From: DAINRZ01 sp964634885
GTDB taxonomy: Bacteria > Bacteroidota > Ignavibacteria > Kapaibacteriales > UBA2268
Assembly: GCA_964634885.1 (NCBI GenBank)
Contig: CAZWLN010000006.1
Location: 1-64,000, forward strand
DNA length: 64,000 nucleotides
Direction of reading: 5' to 3'
Translations under genes and position numbers: made by a program
Part shown: positions 36,152-45,266 of the stretch, one piece after another
How the letters are laid out: every line of letters starts with the position of its first letter
How positions within the stretch are numbered: the stretch's first letter is position 1
The notes under the pieces: model-generated
The model's input: only the letters and a program-made list of their open reading frames with translations
Told to the model about the DNA's origin: nothing
Database searches by the model: none

Positions 36152-36590
36152 TGCATCCTCCACATCATTTTACTGTTAAAGCATCTGACTCTCCGGCGCC
36201 GGCCTTCCTTCACCCGGCACCCTTATTAATAATTTATTCTACCATAATCAGGACATTTAATTCCAGATTGCCAACTTTCAACTCTTCGCTCCTATTCTAC
36301 ATTCTTGAGACGCTAGCCTTGCGTCTCTACCGATCCACACTCCTAACTCCTAACTCCATATTCCTCTTACTAAACTCACTTTGCTTGTTAAGATGTACTC
36401 CACCTTTCTTTGTTTGGAGGTGGACTCCGTCTTCTAATCCCTCTTTCTTATCCTGGAGGTGGAGTCCATCTACTCTTACCCACTCCTAACTCCTATCTTC
36501 TTGAGACGCAAGCCTTGCGTCTCTACCATTCTTACTCTTATTACACACTATTTTACCGGCCACCAGTCACCAATCACTGCCTACCAGCCG
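36152..36590. repeat. spacer built from palindromic intergenic repeats
   Basis: Gene-free. GAGACGC(T/A)AGCCTTGCGTCTC hairpins occur at ~36306-36327 and ~36503-36523, each with TTCTTGA before and TACC after. CACTCCTAACTCCTA words follow at ~36338 and ~36480. Between them, two long inverted elements built from ACTCCACC/GGAGGTGGACTCC arms occupy ~36393-36470, and the same AGTCC(A/G)TCT word occurs near 705-735. This looks like a mosaic of at least two REP-like families with repeated insertion. Confidence 0.75.
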
Positions 36591-38630
36591 CTACTCCCCT
36601 TCAATCTCATCGGCAAGTTTACCAAGGCCGTACAGGTTACGCAGCGCCTCGATTATATATGCCGTATGGACACACACTGCCCTCGAATGATCTTTATCAA
36701 AAACATACTTACCGATAATACTCTCAAAATTGCCGTCGAAAACGAGGCCGACAACTTCAGCGTTTTTGTTTATCACAGAAGAACCCGAATTGCCGCCAAC
36801 GATGTCGTTTGAGGTAATGAAATTGCAGGGTGTAGCCAGGTCCAGTCCGTCAATTCCTTTGAAGTACCTCTCAGGCAGCTTGAAGTCGCCTTCCCGGGAA
36901 TGGCTCAGCGCCCTGTCGAATATGCCGTAGAGCGTCGTTTTCCAGGGCAGGCTGTAACCGTTGACGTCGCAGCCCTTCACCTGTCCGTAGGATAGCCTGA
37001 GAGTGAAGTTGGCGTCCGGAGTCCTTTCGTTGCCGAAAGCCAGGTTGTACGCTTTGGCAATCACTCTGTCGCAGTTTTCGATTTCCCTGTTAAGGGCGTC
37101 CATCCTGGACTGGTTGCCCGCGTCGATCTTCGAATAGTATTTCAGGATGGGATCTTTACATTCGGCCAGTGCGCTTTTCCCTCCGGCCATCAATCGCAGC
37201 CTGTACTCCTTGTCGTCGAGCTGGGTTTCTTTGCAAAGCGCGACAGCTGCTTCCGACGGCGAACTGAAACCGATCATGATCTCCAGGTCAGCCGTGCTGA
37301 TTATCCCGTTATCTATCAGCGCCCTGAAATACATGGTAAGGTATTTTACACAATACTCTTTACCGGGGCTTGTCGTGTCTTTCAGAACATTCTCAAAGGC
37401 TTTTATCTTCGATTCACTGCCCTGGACAGAAGTGTCGCAATTGTAAGCCAGTTGCCACAGGGCATCTGCATAGTTGTACAAAGGCAGTTCCCTGATTTCA
37501 AACACAGAGTTCCCGAACAGTACTCTTTTCAACTCCATCAGGCTGTCAACGACCCTGACAGCAGAGCAATACTTAACATACATTTCCGGGTTGCTTTCCA
37601 GCCTCGCCCGTATCTGCTCATGAGTCTTTACTGCATTTTCCATTATTTCCGGGTTGCCGAAGCCGTAGTCGATGCCGGAATAGACCTTGAAGCGGTTCTC
37701 GAGGCTCACTTTCGAGTTTGTAGTGTATGAACTGAAGTCTGTTTCCAGCGCCATATCATAGGTAAGTTTACATTTAATATATGTCAGTTTCTCCTGGCAT
37801 TCCCTGAAAAATTGCAGTTCGGACAGTGCCAGGTGCCTTACGGTAGTACCCGGGTTGCCTGCAACAAATACGAGTTCATTCTCAAGGGCGCCTTTAGTCT
37901 TCCATTTGAAATAATGCTCCGGTTTGTATGGTTTGTCGTTTTCATAGGCACGAACAAAAGCAACATCGAGGCAATAGCGCGGGAATGTGAAATTGTCGTA
38001 GAAATAGCCGCCCAGCGCTGCTGCATTAATCTCCGGAGTAAAAACCAGCCTCAGGTCGGTAAGTTTTTTGTATGTATAGAGCCAGTATTCATTGACATAG
38101 TTCAGGAAGATGACCCGGTTTGACAGGCTGTTCTGCTTATTGGCCTGCTCAACAATTTCGTCGGTCTTCTTTTTAACCGCACTCCGCCGTTCTTCGTCGG
38201 ACATTGTCTCATTGACGGAAGACATGATGTCGCCCGTAACGTTCTTCATGGCAACAAGGATGTTGGCAGACATGCCGTTAAGGCTGAGTTCCTTGTTCCT
38301 GCTCTTTGCGATGTATCCGTCGCGTGCAACGTCGAGTCCGGGATACTTCAGGGCTGTGCCCAGGACAACATGATGATTGGTCATTATCAGGCCGTCGGGG
38401 CTTACGAACGCACCGCTGCCTCCACCTATCTGTACCGCCGACAACCTTACATGGTCAAACCACGAGGCGTCGGGTGTAAAATTGTACTGTTCCTTAAGCT
38501 GGTTGGCCGGCAGCGAAAAGAAAGTCCACATGCCCTCTTCGGAAAACAGGGCAGTATTGCCGTACAGTAATAATACCCCCACAACAAGCAGGCTTTTCAT
38601 CTGTCTCATCTTATTCAATATAATTGTCAT
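36591..38630 (-). CDS. S46 family dipeptidyl peptidase (DPP7-like)
   Basis: 679 residues. After a signal peptide (~1-31), GMWTFFSLP, SGAFVSPDGLIMTNHH (His of the triad, 84-87) and, near the C-terminus, SNDIVGGNSGS with the catalytic Ser mark the S46 chymotrypsin-like exopeptidases of Bacteroidota. They remove dipeptides from peptides in the periplasm for amino-acid catabolism. The S1 region reads FDGNFES, with Gly where DPP11 has Arg, favouring DPP7-like specificity for hydrophobic or broad P1 residues (inference). AAGGA lies before the chosen ATG. Confidence 0.9.
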   Translation of the reverse strand: MTIILNKMRQMKSLLVVGVLLLYGNTALFSEEGMWTFFSLPANQLKEQYNFTPDASWFDHVRLSAVQIGGGSGAFVSPDGLIMTNHHVVLGTALKYPGLDVARDGYIAKSRNKELSLNGMSANILVAMKNVTGDIMSSVNETMSDEERRSAVKKKTDEIVEQANKQNSLSNRVIFLNYVNEYWLYTYKKLTDLRLVFTPEINAAALGGYFYDNFTFPRYCLDVAFVRAYENDKPYKPEHYFKWKTKGALENELVFVAGNPGTTVRHLALSELQFFRECQEKLTYIKCKLTYDMALETDFSSYTTNSKVSLENRFKVYSGIDYGFGNPEIMENAVKTHEQIRARLESNPEMYVKYCSAVRVVDSLMELKRVLFGNSVFEIRELPLYNYADALWQLAYNCDTSVQGSESKIKAFENVLKDTTSPGKEYCVKYLTMYFRALIDNGIISTADLEIMIGFSSPSEAAVALCKETQLDDKEYRLRLMAGGKSALAECKDPILKYYSKIDAGNQSRMDALNREIENCDRVIAKAYNLAFGNERTPDANFTLRLSYGQVKGCDVNGYSLPWKTTLYGIFDRALSHSREGDFKLPERYFKGIDGLDLATPCNFITSNDIVGGNSGSSVINKNAEVVGLVFDGNFESIIGKYVFDKDHSRAVCVHTAYIIEALRNLYGLGKLADEIEGE

Positions 38631-38652
38631 ATTTTTCCTTACCTTTTATTCT

Positions 38653-39972
38653 TTATTTATTGTTATCCAACTCTGTCAGGAGGCCTGCAAGCTTCCGGGC
38701 TGCTTCTTTCCTTTCGTAACCCCTGATGGCGTCAACTTTGGGGTTGAAATCAACGTTACCCGACTTCCAGCCCTCGTAATATTTCTTAAAAATGCCTGCA
38801 ATCTTTTCTGTTTCAGTCTGGTGTGCAGTCAGCCCGGCCTCTGTTTCTGCCAGCAAATCCGCAATGGCGCTTTCTTTCGGGGCAATTGCCAGGATAGGCT
38901 TACCAACGCCGATATATTCATAGACTTTGCCCGGTACAATCTCTTCGCTCTCTTTCGATTCGTCAACAATCAACAGCAGGCAGTCGGATGTCATCAGGTA
39001 TTCGATGCTCTTCTTGTGAGGAACATAGGCGATGTTTTCAATTGCGCTCCTGAATGTCGTTTTTTCTATCATTTCCTCGACCTCGGTGCCGAACCTGCCG
39101 ACAAACCGGAGGTGAATGGCCGACGGTTCCACCTCACCCCTGCCGACAAGGAGTTCCAGGGCTGCGAAAAGGCTTGAAGGATTGCGCCTGCCGTACATCG
39201 AGCCGGTGTAGGTAACCGTAAACTTTTCATTGACAACCGGTTCCACGACGGGAAAATCGGAAGAGTCGAAACCGTTGGGTACATGGAAGAATTTGGTGCT
39301 GTCAAGGCCGGGGTACTTCCCGAGGGCATCCTTAATGATGCCGAGCCAGGCACATTCCACCTGATCGGCTTCACGGAAAGTCGAATGTTCCATTCTTCTG
39401 TCAATAGCCCGTGGCAGGAACCACCTTTTCGGCGAGGAGATGAACCCGGTCCAGGGATCGCGGAAACCGGCAATCCACGGTATATTAAACTTCCTGTGGG
39501 CATAGCGTGCAATCAGCGAGCAGGTATATGGCGGGGAGGAACTGTAAACAGCGTCGAATCCGTATTTGCCGTGCAGTTCCCTGACGGCTTTCTTTGCAGA
39601 GAGGAGCCAGCCGACACGGGCGTCGGGAATGAAGAAGGTAGCCCTGATGAATTCGGCGACCTTATCTTTGAAACCGGTTTTCTGGTTATCTTTTTTAATT
39701 ACATTAACGTCGATGGCAGAACCTTTTTTCCTGCCGGTGAAGAAGCGGTACAGGTCATAGGGTTCGTAGATGTGTGTACGTTCGACGATGGTATTCGCCG
39801 GAATTTCAGAGAGGAGCGATTCGTCCCTGGCAGGAAACTGCCCGTTTGACACTGTCAGGACAATCGGTTCCCAGCCGAACTCAGGGAGGTATTTGACGTG
39901 CTTCAGGGCACGCTGTACCCCTGGCCCGCCCGAAGGCGGGAAATAGTATGCAATTATCAGCAGTTTCTTCAT
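38653..39972 (-). CDS. GT4-type glycosyltransferase
   Basis: 439 residues. Starts with LLIIAYYFPPSGGPGVQRALKH, the N-terminal nucleotide-sugar glycosyltransferase (GT-B) pattern, and has a C-terminal GT4 core with VTYTGSMYGRRNPSSL, VPHKKSIEYL and EIVPGKVYEYIGVGKPILAI (the E-x7-E region). GT4 enzymes transfer sugars to surface glycans with retention of configuration. Only a 22-base gap separates it from the S46 peptidase gene downstream, so co-transcription is likely though the functions differ. The sugar and acceptor are unknown. Confidence 0.85.
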   Translation of the reverse strand: MKKLLIIAYYFPPSGGPGVQRALKHVKYLPEFGWEPIVLTVSNGQFPARDESLLSEIPANTIVERTHIYEPYDLYRFFTGRKKGSAIDVNVIKKDNQKTGFKDKVAEFIRATFFIPDARVGWLLSAKKAVRELHGKYGFDAVYSSSPPYTCSLIARYAHRKFNIPWIAGFRDPWTGFISSPKRWFLPRAIDRRMEHSTFREADQVECAWLGIIKDALGKYPGLDSTKFFHVPNGFDSSDFPVVEPVVNEKFTVTYTGSMYGRRNPSSLFAALELLVGRGEVEPSAIHLRFVGRFGTEVEEMIEKTTFRSAIENIAYVPHKKSIEYLMTSDCLLLIVDESKESEEIVPGKVYEYIGVGKPILAIAPKESAIADLLAETEAGLTAHQTETEKIAGIFKKYYEGWKSGNVDFNPKVDAIRGYERKEAARKLAGLLTELDNNK

Positions 39973-40021
39973 TATTCATTTCAAGCAATTATCAATCATT
40001 TTCCGGTTTCAAAATTAATGA

Positions 40022-40160
40022 ATATCAGTAATATTTTGCCTGTTTTATTCAATTATTAAAAATGAAAATATTGGGTTAATTAAACTATTCCTTCATTTAA
40101 AAATGTTGCCCGGATTATAATTATTGTTTATTTTTATCGTTTAATAAATATTACTGATAT
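40022..40160. promoter_or_regulatory. inverted repeat upstream of the lipoprotein/radical SAM pair
   Basis: ATATCAGTAATATTT at 40022-40036 is the exact reverse complement of AAATATTACTGATAT at 40146-40160, a 15-base inverted repeat about 110 bases apart. It ends 32 bases before the lipoprotein ATG. A TATATACTTG word at 40157-40166 resembles the Bacteroidota -7 box (TAnnTTTG). It could be a pair of regulator sites, or chance in an AT-rich spacer. Confidence 0.4.
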
Positions 40161-40192
40161 ATACTTGTTTGAGCTTTATTAAGGTGTATCAT

Positions 40193-40432
40193 ATGGTTAA
40201 AAAGGTTGCATCGAAAATATTCCTGGTTGTAATGTCCCTCTTGCTGGCGCTTTCAGGGTTTGTAGGCGGCTGCAGGACAACAAAGAATTCAGGTAAGGGA
40301 AAACATATCGATAGTACCAGATCAGAACCCTTGTATGGTCCGAGATCATACCATCAGGACAATGACACGTCTGAATACCGACGCTCAAACGAACCTATGA
40401 CCCCTCACTACGGCCCCAGGTCAGTATTCTGA
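40193..40432 (+). CDS. short lipoprotein of a radical SAM/lipoprotein system
   Basis: 79 residues from the ATG at 40193 (AAGG about 8 bases upstream; an earlier in-frame start adds 8 residues). A lipoprotein signal ends in LSGFVGGC (C27). The 52-residue mature peptide is polar and contains two matched motifs: EPLYGPRSY (45-53) and EPMTPHYGPRSVF (67-79, the C-terminus). The gene directly precedes a radical SAM/SPASM enzyme of the TIGR04133-type, whose partner lipoproteins (TIGR04134-type) also carry a YGxP motif after the lipobox. Here only the motif is kept, in two copies, and the usual globular tail is missing. Likely a modification substrate (inference). Confidence 0.75.
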   Translation: MVKKVASKIFLVVMSLLLALSGFVGGCRTTKNSGKGKHIDSTRSEPLYGPRSYHQDNDTSEYRRSNEPMTPHYGPRSVF

Positions 40433-40503
40433 GCAATACCTTTTTTACTAATTAATTTTTGAATATATTCTTCAACGATGATATAATATCAATTGCCAAT
40501 ACA

Positions 40504-41589
40504 ATGAATAAAGATAAAAACCCGGCTTCCATTGCTTTCCGGAAAAGGCTTGGCCTGAACTTATATGCCCGGTACAGGGCAGCGGAAACAAAGCTTCACA
40601 AACTGTCATACATCTTTTGGGAGTGTACACTCCGCTGCAACCTGAACTGCGTACACTGCGGCAGCGACTGCCTTACCCAGTCCGATTTGCCCGATATGCC
40701 CCTTGCAGATTTCCTGAAAGCGCTGGACAGCGCCGCTGCAATCGTTACCCCGGAGAAAACCACAATCGCCCTGACCGGAGGCGAACCGTTGATGAGGGCC
40801 GACTTGGAAGAATGCGGAAGGGAATTCGTTAAAAGAGGTTTCCCATGGGGCATGGTAACCAACGGATATATGCTCAGCGAGAAAAGGATGGATTCCCTGA
40901 TCGACGCCGGGTTGCGTACAATTACCGTCAGCCTCGACGGCCTCGAGAAAACACATAACTGGTTCAGGGGCAACGATCGCTCTTTCGCGATGTCGCTTCA
41001 GGCAGTAGAACTGATTGCCCGCTCCGGAATCATCTATGATGTGGCCACCTGTGCCCATCATGATAATTTCGGAGAACTGGAAGTAATTTACAAGTTGCTG
41101 CTCAGCCTCGGAGTGAAACACTGGAGAGTATTCACTGTGTTTCCGCGCGGCAGGGCGAAAGATAACCCGGTACTGAAACCGGACGGAAAATTGCTGACAG
41201 CCCTATTTGCATTTATCATGAACAAAAACAGCGAAGGCAAGATGAGAGTCTCCTACGGCTGCGAAGGCTTCCTTGGCAACTTCGAAGGAGAGGTTCGGGA
41301 CAGTTTCTTCTTTTGCAGGGCAGGTGTTAATATCGCCTCGGTGCTCATCGACGGTTCGATCTCCGCCTGTCCAAGCCTGAGAAGCGATTTCATCCAGGGC
41401 AACATTTACAGGGACGACTTCGCTGAAGTGTGGCAGAACCGTTACCGGATCATGCGCGAAAGAAGCTGGACACGGACGGGCGACTGCAACGACTGCAGCT
41501 ATTACAAATGGTGCAACGGCAGCGCCCTGCACCTCAGGAACGAAAACGACGGCAGCCTGATGTTCTGCCACATGAAAGAGATGGAATAA
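40504..41589 (+). CDS. radical SAM/SPASM maturase of the rSAM/lipoprotein system
   Basis: 361 residues from the ATG at 40504; the upstream TTG start is less likely. The radical SAM cluster motif is C45-x3-C49-x2-C52 (CNLNCVHC context), followed by LTGGEPLMR, WGMVTNGY and TVSLDGLEKTHNWFRG. The C-terminal third is a SPASM domain with many cysteines (FFCRAGVNIASVLIDGSISAC, GDCNDCSYYKWCNG, MFCHMKE). From memory these segments match very closely the Bacteroidota family TIGR04133, always paired with a lipoprotein gene. Enzymes with SPASM domains modify peptides; the chemistry of this family is unknown. 71 bases after the lipoprotein gene. Confidence 0.9.
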   Translation: MNKDKNPASIAFRKRLGLNLYARYRAAETKLHKLSYIFWECTLRCNLNCVHCGSDCLTQSDLPDMPLADFLKALDSAAAIVTPEKTTIALTGGEPLMRADLEECGREFVKRGFPWGMVTNGYMLSEKRMDSLIDAGLRTITVSLDGLEKTHNWFRGNDRSFAMSLQAVELIARSGIIYDVATCAHHDNFGELEVIYKLLLSLGVKHWRVFTVFPRGRAKDNPVLKPDGKLLTALFAFIMNKNSEGKMRVSYGCEGFLGNFEGEVRDSFFFCRAGVNIASVLIDGSISACPSLRSDFIQGNIYRDDFAEVWQNRYRIMRERSWTRTGDCNDCSYYKWCNGSALHLRNENDGSLMFCHMKEME

Positions 41590-41595
41590 GCATTC

Positions 41596-43815
41596 TTATT
41601 TCTTTACGAACATCTTAATTGCGCCGTCGATGTTAATATAATAAACACCTGCTGGTAATGCAGAGACATCGATTTGCAGCGGATCAGTGTTTTGAAGCAT
41701 AACAGCCTGCAATTGGCCAAGAGCGTTGCAGATAGTAACATTCTCCCGGACACAATTTACAGGAATAGTAATGTATTCTTCTGCCGGGTTGGGGAACACG
41801 GATGTATTCTGGGTTTCGTTGTTTTCGTTGTCGTTAACTCCCAGGGTGGAGGTTTCGTAGATGAGGACGCCGGGGTCCTCGTTTCCGATGGCGAAATACC
41901 TCCCGTCGGAAGAGAAGGAAAGAGCTGTCGTCAGGGGTTTGCAGATTTTCAATTTCCTTGAGTTAATTTGAGGATATAAATAATCGGGAACAGTATATTC
42001 GTTTACACCAGTTGCAATATTCCGGAAATCTATGCTCCTGTTTTCGTCCCGTGCAATTACCAGTCTTTTGTTGTCATTTGTAAACGCCATCATTTTAATA
42101 TCGTCTAATTCAGTGGAATTGCCGACATTCAGAAGTTTTAATACTTTGCCGTTTACAAGATCGTATATCTTTATTGCTTGCTCGGCTGTGCTTACTGATG
42201 CAAAATACCTCGAGTCGCCGGAGAATGAATAGGGTTTGTGAAAGTATGCTAAAGATGGCTGGAAATTTTCAATTTGTTTAATTTTTTTTGTTGATAAATC
42301 TAAAGAGAATAAATTCGTTGAATTTTTATCTTCACCCATGAACAGGTATATCATATTGCTGAAAATTGATGCTTTTAACGATACGGGTTGGTATCCCAGA
42401 TTGTACTCGTTTATCTTCGATGAGGTTGTAAGGTCCCAGACCTGCAAAATGCCTTTACGGCCTAATACATAAAGGTATCTGCCGTCAGCGGAAAAATCGA
42501 ATTCAGCAATAATTGGAATGTCTGTTTTAAAACTATATTTGGCAGTCCCTGTTTCCGCATCCAGTAGGACAACATTCTTATCTCCATTGGTTAGAAAAAC
42601 AAAAAGTTTCCCGTCAGGGGACAGTTTTGCGGGATAGAACATATAGTCTTCATTGTCTTTCACTGTATAGCCTTCTACAATCCAGTCCCTTTTTTTAGTC
42701 GTCGTATTGAAACGTTGAATGATTATAAATGCATTGCTGTAATTCAGGTCTATAGTGATGATATGTTCATTGTCAGAATGATATGCAATTGTATTGACGG
42801 TGTAGGCATGGCTGATGAGTGGCATGGAAACACCAGTCTCAATATTTATAATATCTGTCCGGTAATAGTCGGTAACCAGCAAATTTTTATTGTCTTCGGA
42901 AATAGCCGTATTAATTATCCAGTAATCGGCATTTATTTGCCTTTCGATCTTCTTCTTTGACAGGTTCAAAAAATTGATTAAATATTTATTGTCGGAATAA
43001 CTGCCATATATAATTGTATTGTTATCTCCCGAAAAGACCGGCATACTCGCATAAGCATCATCTATATCCAGAATTTCTTTTTTATTTTTAATATCAATTA
43101 CTTTAAAACCACCGCCAAAATTAATCATTATCAAATATTTGCAATTTGGCGATATAGACATGGTATTAGTATGAACCTCCGGACTGTTGAAAATTAATGC
43201 TGTGTCGTTTGAAGCTACGTTATACTGGAAAACATCAGAATATTCTGTCACATAGTATAAAACATCGGAGGAATCCCCAAAACAAATGTCATTTACTTTA
43301 GGAACATTCAATGTCCTGATATGTGTTCCGTTTGCTGCTTCCCAGAGATCGATCCCATAATTGCCGGGGTCTCCGTAACCATAACTAATCGCCGCAATGT
43401 ACTTATCATCGGGAGAGTATATTATATCGCTGATTAGTTTCAAGGTATCCGAATTTTGAAGATTCATTACTACTTTTTTTTCTTCGAGATTCCATATTTC
43501 TAAGTCCTCATTGCAAAGATACTTTTCATCTGAAGATACATCAAATATATTAATATCATATTTTTCATTAAAGTCATTGGCATTTTTAACTTCTTTCTCA
43601 ATGATGTCGATTAGTTCGCCGCTCAGGCAGTCAATGACGCGTATGAACCCATGGCCGCCCGATATATAGGCCTTCATTGAATTAGTAATACAAAAAGATC
43701 TTTTGTATCCGGGGAGATCATATAAAAATCCGATTTGAGAAAGGTACGGCTTTGTTTGAGAAAAAAGCATAGATATACTTAGTACAAACAATATCAATAC
43801 TGAAATCTTCTTCAT
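41596..43815 (-). CDS. WD40-like beta-propeller protein with T9SS sorting domain
   Basis: 739 residues. Signal peptide ~1-19. Residues ~20-650 hold repeated blade-like units with I(Y/F)SPDDKYIAAISYG, SISPNCKYLIMI, KLSPDGKLFVFLT, FSADGRYLYVLG and FSSDGRYFAIG, the pattern of WD40/YVTN-type propellers. Residues ~670-739 are a type A T9SS sorting domain (VFPNPAEEYITI ... ICNALGQ ... GVYYINI ... MFVKK). It converges with the radical SAM gene (6 bases between stops). A surface or secreted scaffold; the binding partner is unknown. Confidence 0.82.
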   Translation of the reverse strand: MKKISVLILFVLSISMLFSQTKPYLSQIGFLYDLPGYKRSFCITNSMKAYISGGHGFIRVIDCLSGELIDIIEKEVKNANDFNEKYDINIFDVSSDEKYLCNEDLEIWNLEEKKVVMNLQNSDTLKLISDIIYSPDDKYIAAISYGYGDPGNYGIDLWEAANGTHIRTLNVPKVNDICFGDSSDVLYYVTEYSDVFQYNVASNDTALIFNSPEVHTNTMSISPNCKYLIMINFGGGFKVIDIKNKKEILDIDDAYASMPVFSGDNNTIIYGSYSDNKYLINFLNLSKKKIERQINADYWIINTAISEDNKNLLVTDYYRTDIINIETGVSMPLISHAYTVNTIAYHSDNEHIITIDLNYSNAFIIIQRFNTTTKKRDWIVEGYTVKDNEDYMFYPAKLSPDGKLFVFLTNGDKNVVLLDAETGTAKYSFKTDIPIIAEFDFSADGRYLYVLGRKGILQVWDLTTSSKINEYNLGYQPVSLKASIFSNMIYLFMGEDKNSTNLFSLDLSTKKIKQIENFQPSLAYFHKPYSFSGDSRYFASVSTAEQAIKIYDLVNGKVLKLLNVGNSTELDDIKMMAFTNDNKRLVIARDENRSIDFRNIATGVNEYTVPDYLYPQINSRKLKICKPLTTALSFSSDGRYFAIGNEDPGVLIYETSTLGVNDNENNETQNTSVFPNPAEEYITIPVNCVRENVTICNALGQLQAVMLQNTDPLQIDVSALPAGVYYINIDGAIKMFVKK

Positions 43816-44014
43816 ATACGGCCCCTATAAGTTAAACCATAATTACAGAGCAGCCCCTTGCGCCGGCAGCCTAAATTAAATTCTAATAAGTAAAAACATA
43901 ATTTACGAAATAATTGTATCGAATACAAAATATTAGCCATAACTAAATATTATTTTAATCATTCCGTACTATTGCTTATATTGTATAATTGATAATGTAA
44001 AATTATATGAATAT
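43816..44014. other. spacer between T9SS propeller and Nramp genes
   Basis: 199 bases. A GCAGCCCCTTGCGCCGGCAG hairpin-like word at ~43850-43869 belongs to the same dispersed family found at 58.2 and 58.5 kb. The rest is AT-rich. No manganese-sensing yybP-ykoY riboswitch core was recognised, although the downstream gene encodes an Nramp transporter. Confidence 0.5.
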
Positions 44015-45253
44015 ATGAGAATATTTTCGAAAGAGAGTTTCAGGAACCTGATACCGAGGGAACTGCTGAGGTACCTCGGCCCGGGTTTCATCGTCACTGT
44101 CGGCTTCATCGATCCGGGAAACTGGGCTACGAACATCGAAGGCGGCTCCAGCTTCGGCTACAGCCTGCTCTGGGTCATTACCCTCAGCACCATCATGCTC
44201 ATCGTCCTGCAGAATTTCTCGGCAAAAATCGGCATCGTTACAGGACGCTCCTTAGCGGCTAACATACACGCGAATATGCCCCGCCCGGTGTCAGCCTTCC
44301 TGGGCTTCACGATTTTCATTGCCTGCATTGCCACCGACATTGCCGAGCTGCTTGGAGGCGCCCTGGGATTCCACCTGCTGTTCGGACTGCCGCTCTGGGC
44401 AGGAGCCTTACTGACGACGATAATTGTTGTCGTGGTGATCGTCGGCCAGAAGTATCACTCCATCGAGAGGTTGATACTCGGATTCCTCAGCGTCATCGCC
44501 TTTTGCTATTTCGTCGAACTCTTCATCGTCGGCCCCGACATGGGCCAGGCGCTCAGAGGCGCATTCATACCGGACATCAACTATGATAATATATTCATCG
44601 CCATGGCCATACTCGGAGCAGTAGTGATGCCCCACAATCTCTACCTGCACTCCAACGTCATCCTGAGCCGTGACTGGGGCAGCAATGACCGTGAAAAAAA
44701 GAAGCTGCTGAGGTTCGAGAAGATTGACACCTTCCTGTCGATGGGGATGGGATGGGTTGTCAACTCCGCCATGATAATCGTAGCAGCAGCAGTGTTTTAC
44801 AACCAGGGCATCGTCATTACAGGCATCGAGCAGGCTTCAGAGACACTGAAACCCCTTGCCGGCAGCCTGGCACAGTTGCTTTTCGGCATTGCCCTCCTGT
44901 TCTCCGGCATTGGTTCGTCCATCACCTCGTCCTTTGCAGAGGCAAACGTCTTTACTGCTTTCCTGGGCAGGCCCGAGAACCCGCAAAGCGCCTTTTACAG
45001 GTTCGGTCTGATTGCCACAGCCATTCCTGCCTTCATTGTAATAGTTTCCGGCATCGACACATTCAGGATATTAATAATAAGCCAGTTGGTTCTCAGCGTC
45101 CAACTGCCTTTCACGGTAATACCCCTGCTGTACATTGCCCGCAGCAGGAAGCTGATGAAAGACTTCCGCATCAAAGGCTTCGTCTATGTCCTGGGCCTTG
45201 TAATTGCCGCCACAGTCATCGGCCTTAATGTCTATTTATTAACCAGCATTTGA
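44015..45253 (+). CDS. Nramp-family divalent metal (Mn2+/Fe2+) transporter
   Basis: 412 residues with about 11 membrane segments. The metal-site motifs are intact: DPGN in TM1 (D33, N36) and MPHN in TM6 (M205-P206-H207-N208), the proton-coupled Mn2+/Fe2+ type. The sequence ATDIAELLGGA is also typical. It is 13 bases upstream of a universal stress protein gene, so the two form an operon, a recurring arrangement in Bacteroidota. The Met residue in TM6 favours Mn2+ or Fe2+ over Mg2+ (inference). Confidence 0.93.
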   Translation: MRIFSKESFRNLIPRELLRYLGPGFIVTVGFIDPGNWATNIEGGSSFGYSLLWVITLSTIMLIVLQNFSAKIGIVTGRSLAANIHANMPRPVSAFLGFTIFIACIATDIAELLGGALGFHLLFGLPLWAGALLTTIIVVVVIVGQKYHSIERLILGFLSVIAFCYFVELFIVGPDMGQALRGAFIPDINYDNIFIAMAILGAVVMPHNLYLHSNVILSRDWGSNDREKKKLLRFEKIDTFLSMGMGWVVNSAMIIVAAAVFYNQGIVITGIEQASETLKPLAGSLAQLLFGIALLFSGIGSSITSSFAEANVFTAFLGRPENPQSAFYRFGLIATAIPAFIVIVSGIDTFRILIISQLVLSVQLPFTVIPLLYIARSRKLMKDFRIKGFVYVLGLVIAATVIGLNVYLLTSI

Positions 45254-45266
45254 AAGGGAGCCGGCA

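Noticed and set aside
43816..44014. Manganese riboswitch (yybP-ykoY) before the Nramp gene
   Set aside because: I looked for its conserved core and multi-stem arrangement and found only AT-rich DNA with a REP-like palindrome.
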